64,000 nucleotides of DNA from positions 4,386,001 through 4,450,000 of the forward strand of contig NZ_AP022870.1 in the NCBI RefSeq assembly GCF_011764545.1. The letters are read 5' to 3'. Below the pieces are notes generated by a model. It was given only the letters and a program-made list of their open reading frames with translations. It was not told the origin of the DNA and ran no database searches. This stretch comes from Phytohabitans flavus (lineage in GTDB: Bacteria > Actinomycetota > Actinomycetes > Mycobacteriales > Micromonosporaceae). The position numbers were made by a program, and so were the translations under genes. This document shows positions 43,975 through 54,100 of the stretch, one piece after another; within the stretch, counting starts at the first letter, position 1; every line of letters starts with the position of its first letter.

Positions 43975-44246
43975 CGCGTCCCCTCCATCCACTGCTTGAC
44001 CTCTTCCGGGGTCGCAGGCCGGACCGCCAGGATCGCATAGCTGTTGACCTTGACAATCCGTTCACACAGCACCACGACAACCCGAGCCGTGTCGGCCAGG
44101 CCGGCCACCGCCAGCAACAACGTCCCGACCTGGTTCTCTATGCGCTGGGGTGAGTACAGCGCCTCCACCGCTTCGCTCTCGGTTACACCGTGACGTGCGG
44201 CACTGGCTTTACCAGCTTCGGTCCACGCGTACTCCCGTGCGGGCAC
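43971..44246 (-). CDS. BrnT-like putative toxin
   Basis: 91 residues from a GTG (VPAREYAWTEAGKASAARHG). The pattern W-T-x2-K-x7-HGV, then a variable core and AILAVRPATPEEVKQW resembles BrnT-type RNase toxins, which have a compact fold of four strands and two helices. A longer frame up to 44339 lacks family character. Activity against RNA is inferred. The stop overlaps the antitoxin ATG, giving a two-gene module of under 600 bp. Confidence 0.6.
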   Translation of the reverse strand: MPAREYAWTEAGKASAARHGVTESEAVEALYSPQRIENQVGTLLLAVAGLADTARVVVVLCERIVKVNSYAILAVRPATPEEVKQWMEGTR

Positions 44247-44362
44247 GACGCCAGCGTACAACGCGTAAAACGCGCGGACAGGACAAGACCGGGAGCGGTG
44301 AGCGTTCGTCGATCCCGTGGTGTCGGTGTCATGCTGCACTGACGACTACAGGGAGTGTGCGC

Positions 44363-45544
44363 GTGGCGGTCAGTGAGGCGGTGGAGGTAGCGCCCACCCG
44401 GCGGTGGGGGCGGGTCCTCGGGTTCGGTGCGGTCGTGACCGCGATCCTGCTCCTGCTCTTCGGCGTGCCCTGGTGGACCCTCGTCGTCTCGGGTGCCGCC
44501 TGGCCCGCCGGCGTGGTCGCCTTCGGTAGCGTGCTCTTCGCCCTGGCGCTCGTCGCGTTCCCGGCGCTCATGGTCCTGGGCCACGGCCCGCGCCGGCTCG
44601 ACGTGGCGGCTGTGGCGGGTGACACCACGCTCGGTGTGATCTGGGTGCTCTTCGTCTGGGCCATCGCGGGCAACCTCCTCCGTCTGGTGCTCGCCGCCGC
44701 CGGCGTCGCGGACCCCACCCGGTCGCGGGTGGTGGTGGTCGCGGTCCTGGCCGTATCGGCCGTGCTGGTGGCGTGGGGCCACGTCGAGGCGATGCGGGTG
44801 CCGCGCGTCAAGCGGGTCGACGTGGTCATGCCCCGCCTGGGGGCCGGGCTGGACGGGCTGCGGGTCGCACTGCTGACCGACACCCACTACGGCCCGATCG
44901 ACCGGGCGCGCTGGTCGGCCCGCGTCATCGACGTCGTCAACGGCCTCGAGGCGGACGTCGTCTGCCACACCGGCGACATCGCCGACGGCAGCGTCGAGCA
45001 GCGGCGGGAGCAGGCGGCGCCGCTCGGCACGGTGCGGGCGCGGCTGGCCCGGGCGTACGTGACCGGCAACCACGAGTACTTCGGCGAAGCCGAGGCCTGG
45101 CTCGGCCACATGCGGGACCTGGGCTGGGAGGCGCTGCACAACCGGCACCTCGTGGTCGAACGCGGCGGCGACCGCCTCGTCGTGGCCGGCGTCGACGACC
45201 GGACCGCGGGCGGGTCCGGGCTGGCCGGCCACCGGCCCGACCACGCGGCGGCGCTCGCCGGGGCCGACCCCGAGCTGCCGGTACTGCTGCTGGCACACCA
45301 GCCCAAGCAGGTCAACGCCGCGGTCGCCCACGGCGTCGACCTCCAACTCTCCGGGCACACCCACGGCGGCCAGATCTGGCCCTTCCGCTACCTCGTGCGC
45401 CTGGACCAGCCGGTGGTCAGCGGCCTGAGCCGCCACGGCGAACGCACCCAGCTCTACACGAGCAACGGCACCGGCTTCTGGGGCCCGCCCCTGCGAGTCT
45501 TCGCCCGCAGCGAGATCACGCTGCTCACCCTCCGCGCGGCCTAG
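44363..45544 (+). CDS. Membrane metallophosphoesterase (YkuE/YaeI-like)
   Basis: 393 residues. Four hydrophobic helices (residues 15-125) precede a calcineurin-like domain: LLTDTHYGPID, HTGDIADG, TGNHEYFGE, LAHQPKQ and SGHTHGGQIWPF supply the two-metal site. Homologues hydrolyse lipid-linked or UDP-sugar phosphodiesters, but the substrate here is unknown. A GTG at 44357 is in frame, but 44363 fits GGGAG better. A long repeat region follows. Confidence 0.88.
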   Translation: MAVSEAVEVAPTRRWGRVLGFGAVVTAILLLLFGVPWWTLVVSGAAWPAGVVAFGSVLFALALVAFPALMVLGHGPRRLDVAAVAGDTTLGVIWVLFVWAIAGNLLRLVLAAAGVADPTRSRVVVVAVLAVSAVLVAWGHVEAMRVPRVKRVDVVMPRLGAGLDGLRVALLTDTHYGPIDRARWSARVIDVVNGLEADVVCHTGDIADGSVEQRREQAAPLGTVRARLARAYVTGNHEYFGEAEAWLGHMRDLGWEALHNRHLVVERGGDRLVVAGVDDRTAGGSGLAGHRPDHAAALAGADPELPVLLLAHQPKQVNAAVAHGVDLQLSGHTHGGQIWPFRYLVRLDQPVVSGLSRHGERTQLYTSNGTGFWGPPLRVFARSEITLLTLRAA

Positions 45545-45566
45545 AAGATCTTTTAGACACAGATCT

Positions 45567-45887
45567 GAGCTACCGCGACGTCCGCGGTGGTCCGGACCGC
45601 TGCTCCCGCAGCCTCACCCTCCGCGATTCACAACCCATCGCCGGCCTCGCGGTCGCCGGCACGGGCAGACCCGGAAGAACTCGGGATCTAGTCGGCGCTG
45701 CGGTCGGACACGATCCGGCAGATCGTGGTACGCAACTGCCCCTCTGCGGGCAGTTGCGTACCACGATCGCTGGCGGGCTCCCAACCCCTCGCGCCGATCA
45801 AGGGACAAGACCCTCGTGGGTTGTGGGGCGCGGAGGGTGAGGCCGCGGGAGCAGCGGTCTGGACCACCGCGGGCGTCGCGGTAGCTC
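45567..45887. repeat. 321-bp fold-back element with 59-bp inverted terminal repeats
   Basis: The left arm 45567-45625 and right arm 45829-45887 are inverted copies matching at 56 of 59 positions. At the centre 45721-45768 is a perfect 21-bp stem beginning GATCGTGGTACGC with a 6-nt loop. The same arm module occurs four more times in the window, and the same central hairpin in the long elements at 25.8 and 61.1 kb. It has no open frame. It may be a non-autonomous mobile element or a structured transcript end. Confidence 0.85.
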
Positions 45888-45902
45888 AAGTCTTAAATGG
45901 AC

Positions 45903-45939
45903 GGTCGCCCCGCCCCGCTGGTAGCGGGACGGGGCGACC
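45903..45939 (-). terminator. Strong hairpin terminator of the copper/PQQ operon
   Basis: 17-bp arms starting GGTCGCCCCG with one mismatch and a 3-nt loop. It starts 16 bp after the stop of the 1323-residue protein. No U-tract, in keeping with GC-rich actinobacterial terminators. Confidence 0.8.
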
Positions 45940-45954
45940 ACAGGTAGGAGCGGG

Positions 45955-48900
45955 TTAGAGCTCGCGTACCCGGACGTTGCGGATGTCCATCAGGTCGTTC
46001 GTGCCGTGGTTCTGGAGCCCGATGAAGCCGCTGAGGAACTGGCGCATGTCGGTCGGCGGGTCGCCCGCGCGGGACGACTGCTTTCCGGGCGTGTTGTCGA
46101 ACTCGTTGATTACCACGCCGTTCCGGATGATCGTGTAGTGCTGGCCCTCTACCTTGATCTCGTAGTCGTTCCAGACGTTCTTCTGGCTGGCGCCGGACTG
46201 GGCCAGGTTGTTCGGGTCGAAGTTGTACACCGACCCGGTCTTCTGGGGCTCACCCGTGTCCCCGTCGTACAGCTGGATCTCGTGGCCGCAGAAGATCGCG
46301 ACCCAGGCGGGTGAGGTGCGGGCCGAGCCCACCGTGCCGCAGCTGCCCGGCGGCCGCTGGTCGAGCGGCGTCCGCGGGTCCGGGAAGCGGACGAAGACGC
46401 CGCTGTTGGCGCGCGTGCCCTCCGGCGACACGTCCCGGAACTGCAACTTGATCGAGTAGTCGGCGAACTGCTGGTCGGCGTACCAGAGCATGCCTAGGCC
46501 GCCCTGTGTGCGCATCGTGCCGTCCGGCCGCACCTGGAACGACCCGCTCGGTGCCTGGCGCCAGCCGGACAGCGAGTACGCGGTGCCGTCGAAGATCGTC
46601 CGGTAACCGGGGATCGAGCCGATCGCCGACTGTGCCCCGGTCCGCCGCAGCAGGCCCGCCTCGCGGTTGTCGATCACGTGCGAGGAGGTCAGCTCGGCCA
46701 GCACCTCGTCGAGGTGGTTGACGAACTCGTTGTGGTTCGGCCAGTTGCCCTCGTCGTCGATCAGGTCGTTGATCGTGCAGCCACCGCCGGCGACCCGGTT
46801 GGGGACACCGGTCTCGATCTCGAGGAGCTGGACGGTCGACCGGGAGTCGGGCGCGGTGCACCCGGCGGTGACCGGGATCTTCGAGGTGACGACCTGGCCG
46901 TCGGCGTACGTGACCTTCAGGGTCGCCTCGAAGTTGCCGTACCGCTTGTAGGTGTGGGTCGGGTGGGGCGCCGTCGACTTGTTCGTGCCGTCGCCGAAGT
47001 CCCACTCCCACGCCACGCCGCCAGCCTTGTTGGCCGAGAACGACACCGTCCGCGGCTGGGCCTGCGCGACCGAACGCGCGGTGGCCAGGCTCGGGTGCGG
47101 GGTCGCCGGACCGCCCTGGTACGCCACGCGGATCAGCTTCTGGTTGTTGTGCAAGCTGAAGAAGCCGCCCGCGTAGTCGAGCAGGTACAGCGCGCCGTCC
47201 GGCCCGAACTTGGCGTCCATCCAGGACTGGAGCTGGGTGCTGCCGTTGCCCGGCTGGATGAACGGCTTCAGGTCCTCGGCGAACGCCGGCGCGCCCGCCT
47301 GGGGCACCGTGTCCGGGTTGACGGTGATGGCCACGCGGTTCTGGCCGTTGGACTCGTCACCGATGAACCACTTGTTCTCCCAGTACTCCGGCCACGCCAC
47401 GCCGCTGCTGGTGTCCACATTGGCGCGGTGGTAGGTCGGACCGTCCATGATGGCCTGTCCGCCACCACTCAGGTACGGCTGGGTGTAGGTGGTCTCCGAC
47501 TGCACGTACGTCGGGAGGCCGCTGCCGTCGGTGCGCTTCGGGAAGACCGGGCCACCACCCTGCGGCGAGTACCAGATCATGTTGTCCCGGACCGGCGGCA
47601 GGTTGACCAGACCGGTGTTGCGCGGCGACTCGTTCTTCGGGTTGTCACAGTCGTACCAGCCGGTCAGCACATTGGCGTCGGTGTTGGACCGGTCGCGGTA
47701 CGGCTGCCGGTTGCCCATGCAGTACGGCCAACCGTGGTTACCCGCGGAGGTGATGATCGTCGCGGTCTCGTACTTCGCCGGGCCCAGCTCCGGGCTCGGC
47801 GCGCCCGCGTCCGGGCCGACCCACGCGGCGGTCAGCCAGTCGTTCACCGGGTCCCAGGCGATCCGGGCGATGTTGCGCACGCCCATCACGTAGATCTCCG
47901 GGCGGGTCTTGCCGCCGCCCTGCTCCAGGCCGGTGAAGAGGTTGCCGTTGGGGATCGTGTACGTCCCGTCGGCCTCCGGGTGGATCCGGATGATCTTGCC
48001 GTTGAGGTCGTTCGTGTTGCCGGCGGTACGGCGGGCGTCCTGGAACGAGGTGCCCGCGAACTCCTGCGTCCAGTTGTTGCCGGAGTAGCCGTTCGAGCCG
48101 CCGGAGGAGTTGCTGTCACCGCTACCGATGTAGAGGTTGCCGGACTCGTCGAACGTCATACCGCCACCCGAGTGGCAGCAGCTGTGGATCTGCGTGTCCC
48201 ACGACAGCAGGTCCTTGCGGGTGCTCTGGTCGATCGTCTGCGCGGTCGCGTCGTACGTGAACCGCGAGACGGTCCGCTTGCCGATCCGCTTCTCCCGGTC
48301 GATCGAGGCGTGCGGCATCCAGTAGGCGTAGATCCAGCCGTTCTCGGAGAACTTCGGGTCGAGCGTGATGCCGACCAGGCCCTCCTCGTTCTTGACCAGT
48401 TCGTCGCCGCTGCCCCGGTTACCCATGACCTCGAGCGTGGTCAGCAGCTTGACCTGCTTGGTCTGCGGGTCCCACTGGTGGATGGTGCCGCAGCCCTTGC
48501 CCACGTTCGGGTTGTTCCAGTCGGCGATCGGCCCGGTGGCGCAGGCGGCCTTGCCGATGTAGAAGACCCGCCCGTTGTTCGGGGCGATGGTCAGACCGTG
48601 CGGCTCACCGATCTGGTCGAGCTGCCCGGAGGTGTTGGTGGTGGTCAGCCGCTCGGTGCGGTAGTTGGCGGCGATGGTCGCCTGGCAGTCGCCACGGACC
48701 AGGCCGGCCGTCCACTGGATCGCACCGAGCAGGTGCCCCTGGAACTGGGCGTCGGTGGTGTAGCTCGCCTCGGTGCGGCCCATGCCGGTGTAGAAGGAGC
48801 GGCCGCCCTCGTAGTCACGACACCACGAGACGGGGTGGAACGCGCCGTTGCGGCTCAGCCCCGGGTTGTACGTGTGCTCCTGCACCTGGGCGATCGTGTG

Positions 48901-49926
48901 CACGCGGCCGACCGGGCTCGGGTTCCAGTTGATCCACTGGTCGGCACGCTTGATCGTCAGCGGCAGGCCCTTGTTGGCCGGGTGCTGGCGGTCGGTGATG
49001 CTGAGCGTCGCCTGCTGCACCGTCGCCTCCGGCGGCGGGCCGGCGTCCGGGCCGATCAGCCACAGCTCGGCGAGCTGGGTCAGCGGCTCGCCACGGTTCG
49101 CGGTGATGTTCAGCCGGTAGTACTGGTAGGCCGTGGTGTTGTTGAACGTGTACTGCTTGGTCTCGAACCGGCCCACGAAGGTCTCGTTGCTACGAGTGTC
49201 CAATGTGGTCCAGGCCTGGCCGTCGTTCGAGCCCTGGAACTGCCAGTCCCGCGGGTCGCGGCCGTCGGTGTCGTTCGCCGACGTGAGCGCATAGCGGGAG
49301 ACCACGACCGGTGCGGCGAGCTTGCCCTGGATCCAGCCGTTCGGGGTACGGACCAGCCACTTGGTGCCGACCGCGCCGTCGAAGGCCTGCGCGACCGTCT
49401 CGTTCGGCGGGTTGTTGCCGCTCGCCAGGGACTCCACGACCTTCTCGGCGTTCGGCAGGCCCGCGGCCGGCCGGGTACCGATCAGGCCGGTGAACCACTC
49501 CGAGGCCGGCTGCGCGCGGGCCGCGTCGTGCACGCCCACGAAGCCGCCGCCGCCCTTGATGTACGCCTGGAACGCCGCCTCTTGCGAGTCGTTGAGCGTC
49601 ACACCGTTGACGGAGAGGAAGACGACGCTGCGGTACTTGGCGAGGTTCGCCGGGGTGAAGACCGCGGGGTCGGTGGAGTCGTGCACGAAGAAGCCGTTGT
49701 CCCGGCCCAGCTTGCGGATCGAGGTGACGGCCCGGGTTACGGGGTCGTCCTGCTCTGCCACGGGTCCGTGGAACACCAGCACGTTGACGGCGGCCTTGCC
49801 CCAGGTGGGAGGCAGGACGACCGGCGCGGGCGCGGCGGACGCGGGTGACGTGGGTACGGACAGCACGCCGAGTGCCAGCGTTGCCGCCGAGGCGAGCGCT
49901 GCCGCGCGCCTCCAGATGGGTCTCAT
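45955..49926 (-). CDS. Secreted ThuA / F5-8C / PQQ sugar dehydrogenase / PKD / DUF1080 multidomain protein
   Basis: 1323 residues. The signal peptide ends near ASAAPA (32). ThuA-like domain: first half 44-155 (GGGFVGVHDAA), second half 300-410 (HPVSWCRDYEGGRSFYTGMG). Between them, 158-297, sits an F5/8-type carbohydrate-binding domain. 420-980: soluble PQQ sugar dehydrogenase propeller with HSGGGMTFDESGNLYIGSGD, His being the catalytic base, and EIYVMGVRNIARIAWDP. About 985-1070: PKD domain (WEWDFGDGT). About 1070-1140: a linker shared with the cupredoxin protein. 1140-1323: DUF1080, a 3-keto-disaccharide hydrolase family domain (GFIGLQNHG, RNVRVREL). It is the last gene of the operon, 16 bp after the oxidase. 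The natural substrate is unknown. Confidence 0.93.
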   Translation of the reverse strand: MRPIWRRAAALASAATLALGVLSVPTSPASAAPAPVVLPPTWGKAAVNVLVFHGPVAEQDDPVTRAVTSIRKLGRDNGFFVHDSTDPAVFTPANLAKYRSVVFLSVNGVTLNDSQEAAFQAYIKGGGGFVGVHDAARAQPASEWFTGLIGTRPAAGLPNAEKVVESLASGNNPPNETVAQAFDGAVGTKWLVRTPNGWIQGKLAAPVVVSRYALTSANDTDGRDPRDWQFQGSNDGQAWTTLDTRSNETFVGRFETKQYTFNNTTAYQYYRLNITANRGEPLTQLAELWLIGPDAGPPPEATVQQATLSITDRQHPANKGLPLTIKRADQWINWNPSPVGRVHTIAQVQEHTYNPGLSRNGAFHPVSWCRDYEGGRSFYTGMGRTEASYTTDAQFQGHLLGAIQWTAGLVRGDCQATIAANYRTERLTTTNTSGQLDQIGEPHGLTIAPNNGRVFYIGKAACATGPIADWNNPNVGKGCGTIHQWDPQTKQVKLLTTLEVMGNRGSGDELVKNEEGLVGITLDPKFSENGWIYAYWMPHASIDREKRIGKRTVSRFTYDATAQTIDQSTRKDLLSWDTQIHSCCHSGGGMTFDESGNLYIGSGDSNSSGGSNGYSGNNWTQEFAGTSFQDARRTAGNTNDLNGKIIRIHPEADGTYTIPNGNLFTGLEQGGGKTRPEIYVMGVRNIARIAWDPVNDWLTAAWVGPDAGAPSPELGPAKYETATIITSAGNHGWPYCMGNRQPYRDRSNTDANVLTGWYDCDNPKNESPRNTGLVNLPPVRDNMIWYSPQGGGPVFPKRTDGSGLPTYVQSETTYTQPYLSGGGQAIMDGPTYHRANVDTSSGVAWPEYWENKWFIGDESNGQNRVAITVNPDTVPQAGAPAFAEDLKPFIQPGNGSTQLQSWMDAKFGPDGALYLLDYAGGFFSLHNNQKLIRVAYQGGPATPHPSLATARSVAQAQPRTVSFSANKAGGVAWEWDFGDGTNKSTAPHPTHTYKRYGNFEATLKVTYADGQVVTSKIPVTAGCTAPDSRSTVQLLEIETGVPNRVAGGGCTINDLIDDEGNWPNHNEFVNHLDEVLAELTSSHVIDNREAGLLRRTGAQSAIGSIPGYRTIFDGTAYSLSGWRQAPSGSFQVRPDGTMRTQGGLGMLWYADQQFADYSIKLQFRDVSPEGTRANSGVFVRFPDPRTPLDQRPPGSCGTVGSARTSPAWVAIFCGHEIQLYDGDTGEPQKTGSVYNFDPNNLAQSGASQKNVWNDYEIKVEGQHYTIIRNGVVINEFDNTPGKQSSRAGDPPTDMRQFLSGFIGLQNHGTNDLMDIRNVRVREL

Positions 49927-49942
49927 CTCGTCTCCTCCGGGA

Positions 49943-51115
49943 TCAACCGTGGTTACCGTGGGCGGCCGGTGCCTGGCCGCCGCCTGCCGGTGCGGCCTGG
50001 ACCGGGTTCGCCGGCGCGTGCCCGGCGTGCGCGGTCATCGCACCGTTCTGGTCCAGGACGTGGAAGGTCGTGGACATGCCGAGGTCGGAGTGGAACTGCA
50101 TGTGGCAGTGGAGCATCCAGTGGCCGGGTCCGACCGACTCGCCGGCGATCACCCGAGCGCCGAAGGTGTCACCGGGGCCGACCGTCTTGTTGTCGATGAT
50201 CGGCACCGAGTTGACGATCGCCGCGCTGCCGTCGATCACGCCCGTGCGGGTGTCCGCCCAGGAGTGACCGTGCACGTGGAACGTGTGCATGTCGTTGCCG
50301 ATGCCGATGACGAGGAACTCCACCTTCTCGCCGACCTTCGCCACCACGCAGGTCGGGCCGGGCACCGGGTTCTCGTCGTCGCACGTGTCGGCCTCGCTGC
50401 TGCGCCGCAGGTTGACGGTCTGCCGGTCGCCGAAGGCCAGCACGTACGTGCGGTCCGGCCGGGGGTCGCCCTGCCGGCGCACGACGACCCCGCCGAACAG
50501 GCCGGAGCCGATGCCCACCGTGCCGTGCGGCCCGCCGACCACGTGGTCGTGGTACCACCAGTAGCCGGCCGTGCCCTGGGCGCCGGTGGCCGCGTTGCGC
50601 GGCTGGGCGTACCAGAAGTACGTACGCGACCCGCCCGGCGGCACGAACGAGTTGCTGTGCACCGTGCCGTCGGACATCTGGGTGTACTTGACCCCGTGCG
50701 TGTGCAGCGACACGCCGAGCGGGTGGTTGGGGTCGGTGCGCAGCGCCTCCAGCGTCGCCGCCGGCACCTGGTTGTAGAGCGTGATCGCGAAGCACTGCCC
50801 CTCGATCATCTCGATCAGCGGCCCCGGGTAGGAGGCCGACTCCGGCGTGAGGCCGTAGCCGAGCCGTACCTGGTTGGTGATCGGGTCCTTCGGCAGCTCC
50901 ACCGCGTACAGGTTGATGCGGCGGTCGATCGCCGTGCAGCCACCGGGTCGCTCGGCGCCGGGGGCGGCGGCGGCCGCGTTGACGGCCGCCACCCCTCCCG
51001 CTTCCGTACCGGCCGCGTCGGCCGTGACCGGGCTCCCGCCGGCGCGGGCGATCCCGCCCGCGACGCCGATCGTCACGAGCAGCACCGCGACGACCAGTCC
51101 CCTTCTCGTCTTCAC
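49943..51115 (-). CDS. Secreted two-domain multicopper oxidase (small-laccase type)
   Basis: 390 residues from a GTG; an N-terminal signal peptide (RRGLVVAVLLVTIGVAGG) precedes a low-complexity linker. Copper ligands are all visible: HTHG (H138, H140), WYHDH (H189, H191), HTFHVHGH (H277, H280, H282, H284 region) and HWMLHCHMQFHSDLGM with Cys337 and Met347 for type-1 copper. The length and motif spacing match trimeric two-domain laccases of Streptomyces. It oxidises one-electron donors and reduces O2 to water. It lies between the cupredoxin and PQQ genes, 14 and 16 bp from them, so the three are co-transcribed. The tail is Ala/His/Gly-rich. Confidence 0.94.
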   Translation of the reverse strand: MKTRRGLVVAVLLVTIGVAGGIARAGGSPVTADAAGTEAGGVAAVNAAAAAPGAERPGGCTAIDRRINLYAVELPKDPITNQVRLGYGLTPESASYPGPLIEMIEGQCFAITLYNQVPAATLEALRTDPNHPLGVSLHTHGVKYTQMSDGTVHSNSFVPPGGSRTYFWYAQPRNAATGAQGTAGYWWYHDHVVGGPHGTVGIGSGLFGGVVVRRQGDPRPDRTYVLAFGDRQTVNLRRSSEADTCDDENPVPGPTCVVAKVGEKVEFLVIGIGNDMHTFHVHGHSWADTRTGVIDGSAAIVNSVPIIDNKTVGPGDTFGARVIAGESVGPGHWMLHCHMQFHSDLGMSTTFHVLDQNGAMTAHAGHAPANPVQAAPAGGGQAPAAHGNHG

Positions 51116-51129
51116 AGTCGCTTCCAATC

Positions 51130-54100
51130 TCACGGTGTCAGCGGAGCGATCCGGATGTTGCGGAAGCTCACGATGTCGTTGGCACCGTGGTTCTGCAGTC
51201 CGATGTAGCCACTCGCGTGCTGGCGGCCGTCGGTGCCCGGGTCGTCCGAACGCGGCGGGTTGAAGACCGCGCCAGGCGCGTTCACGAACTCGTTGATGAG
51301 CACGCCGTTGCGGAACAGCGAGTAGTGCTGGCCCACCACCCGGATCTCGTAGTCGTTCCAGGTGCCCTTCGGCGTGACGCCGGCACCGGCCAGGTCGACC
51401 TGGTCGAAGCCGTACACCGAACCGCTCTTGTACATGTCGCCGTCGGCCCGATCGAAGATCTGCAACTCGTGGCCGTACTTGATGGCGACCCACTCGGGGC
51501 GGGGCTCCTGCGGGTGCTGGTGCACCTGCGGGAAGCGGACGAAGACGCCGCTGTTGACCCGGCCGTCACCCGGCGCGTCGTCCCGCCACTGGAGCTTGAG
51601 CGAGAAGTCGCCGTACTCCCGGACCGGGAACCACAGCATGCCGAGCCCGTCGACCGCCTGGCTGGTGATCGACCCGTCGGCGTTGCGGCGGAAGCTGCCG
51701 GCGCCCACGTGCTCCCAGAGGTTGAACGAGGCCGGCGTGCGGTCCAGCAGCGGCTGGTAGCCCTGCTTGTCGTCCGGCTTGCCGACGCCCGACTCCCGGG
51801 CAGTGCGGATCAGCGTGTTGCGCTGCGCGTTGGTGATGACGCCGCGGTGGTGCAGGTGCTCGGCGACCTCCTGGACGTGGGCGATGAAGTCGGCGGCCGT
51901 GGCCCACGGCTTCTCGTCCTCGATCAGGTTGTTGATCCAGCAGCCGGACGAGACGAGGCGGTTGGGTACACCGCTGTTCTTCGTACCGATCCAGACGGTC
52001 GCGCGGGTGTCGGCCACCCGGCAGCCGGGCTGCTGGGACTCACTCTCGACGATGTTGAACGTGGTCGACCCGGTACCGGAGACGTTGCCGGCCCGGTCCG
52101 TGGCGCGGTAGCTGAACGTGTGCTGACCCGGAGTGTTCACAGTGACCGGTCCGGTGTAGACGATGTAGCCGTGCCCGTCGAGGGCGTACTCCACCCGGAG
52201 CAGCCCGGACCCGCCGGTGTCGGCCGCGGTGAGCGTGACGGTGGCACTGCCCACATAGGACCAGCTGCCGTCCAGCTGCCCGGAGATCGCGGCGTTCACG
52301 GTCGGCGGCGTGGTGTCGCCGGGCGCGGTGACCACGGTGAACGAGGCCGACTGCGCGGTCGACGTGTTGCCCGCCTTGTCGGTGGCCCGGTAGCTGACCG
52401 TGTGCTGGCCCGGCTGGTTCACCGTCACCGGCGCGGTGTACGCGGCGTACGGCGCACCGTCCAGCGAGTACTCCACCCGGTCGACGCCCGAGCCGGCGTC
52501 CGTCGCGTTCACCGTGACGGTGGCGGCGCCGACGTACGCGCCGTTGCCGTCCCGCTGCCCGGCGACCGTGGCGGTCGCGGTCGGCGGGGTCGTGTCCTGC
52601 GGCGGCGTCACGACCGTGAACGACACCGACTGCGCCGCCGAGGTGTTGCCGGCGTTGTCGGTCGCGCGGTAGCTGACCGTGTGCTGGCCAGCGGTGTTGA
52701 CCGTCACCGGGGCGGTGTAGGCCGTGTACGCCCCACCGTCCACCGAGTACTCGACACTGTCCACACCCGACTCGGAGTCGGCGGCGGTCAGCGTGACGGT
52801 GGCGGCGCCGACGTACGCGCCGGTGCCGTCCTGCTGGCCGGTGAGCCCGGCGGTGACGGTCGGCGGGGTCGTGTCCGGCTCCGACGCGTCGACGACCGTG
52901 AACGACACCGACTGCGGCGCCGAGGTGTTGCCGGCGTTGTCGGTGGCGCGGAAGCTCAGCGAGTGCTGGCCGGGCTGGTTGACCACGACCGGCGCGGTGT
53001 ACGCCGCGTAGGGCGCGCCGTCCAGCGAGTACTGGACACTGTCCACACCGGAGTCGGCGTCGGTGGCGGTCAGGACGACGCTCGCCGTGCCGATGTAGTT
53101 GCCTTCACCGTCCGGCTCGCCGTTGATCTGGGCGGTGACGGTCGGCGGCGTGGTGTCCGGGTTGGGTTCGTCCACGACGGTGAACGCCACCGACTGCGGC
53201 GCCGAGGTGTTGCCCGCGACGTCCGTGGCCCGGTAGTTGACGGTGTGCTGCCCGGGTGCGGTGACGCTGAGCGGTGCGGTGTACTGCGCGTACGGCTGAC
53301 CGTCCAATGAGTACTCCACCTTGGACACACCCGACTCGGTGTCCGTGGCGGAGAGCGTCACGGTCGCCGTGCCGACGTACGCGCCGTTCCCGTCGCGGTT
53401 TCCGGTCACCGACGCGGTAACCGTCGGCGCCGTGGTGTCCGGGTCCGGCTCGTCCACCACCGTGAACGCCACCGACTGCGGCGTCGAGGTGTTGCCGGCG
53501 ACGTCGGTCGCGCGGTAGCTGACCGTGTGGTTGCCGGGCGAGTTGACGGTCACCGGGCCGGAGTACGTGCCGTACGCCCCGCCGTCGATCGCGTACTCCA
53601 CCTTGGACACACCGGAGCCGGTGTCGGTGGCGTTGAGCGTGACGGTCGCAGCGCCGACGTAGGCACCGTCGCCGTTGCGCTCACCGGTTACCTGCGCGGT
53701 CACGCTCGGCGGCGTGGTGTCCTCGTTGCCGCCGGTGACGACGAGCAGGCCGGTCATCGTGCCGTGGCCGGGGATCACGCAGAAGTAGCGGTACGTGCCC
53801 GGCGTGAGCACGACGTCCACTGTGTGCCGACCCTGGTTGGCGTCGAACGGGTCGGCCAGAATGTTGACGTTCACGTCGCGGTTGTACGCCGGGTTGCCGG
53901 TGTCGAACGTCAGCGTGTGCTGCATACCGGTGGTGTTGCCGGTAGCCCGGCTGTTCTCGAAGACGATCGTCGTCGGTCCCGCGACGGCGGTCGTGGGGAC
54001 GGAGGCGTAGGCCTGGGTGCTGTCGCCGGCCGTCCAGGTGAGCGTCTGGGCCAGGAGCTGCTGCGGTGCCGCAGCGGGCGCGGTGTCCACCGGTCGGGCG

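Larger units (their letters stand above)
45545..45954. other. Gene-free region with fold-back repeat and terminator
   Basis: 410 bp between two convergent genes. It contains the 321-bp fold-back element and, to its right, the terminator of the copper/PQQ operon. I see no coding frame. Confidence 0.85.

Noticed and set aside
46678..49848. A 1056-codon open frame on the plus strand opposite the PQQ protein
   Set aside because: It mirrors the real gene, has no domain pattern and arises because GC-rich genes leave the antisense frame open.
51187..53310. A 707-codon plus-strand frame rich in repeats
   Set aside because: Its repeats are the complement of the Ig-like repeats of the true gene.
51800..53700. 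Regularly spaced DNA repeats suggestive of a CRISPR or satellite
   Set aside because: The period of about 280 bp is coding and corresponds to six Ig-like protein repeats.
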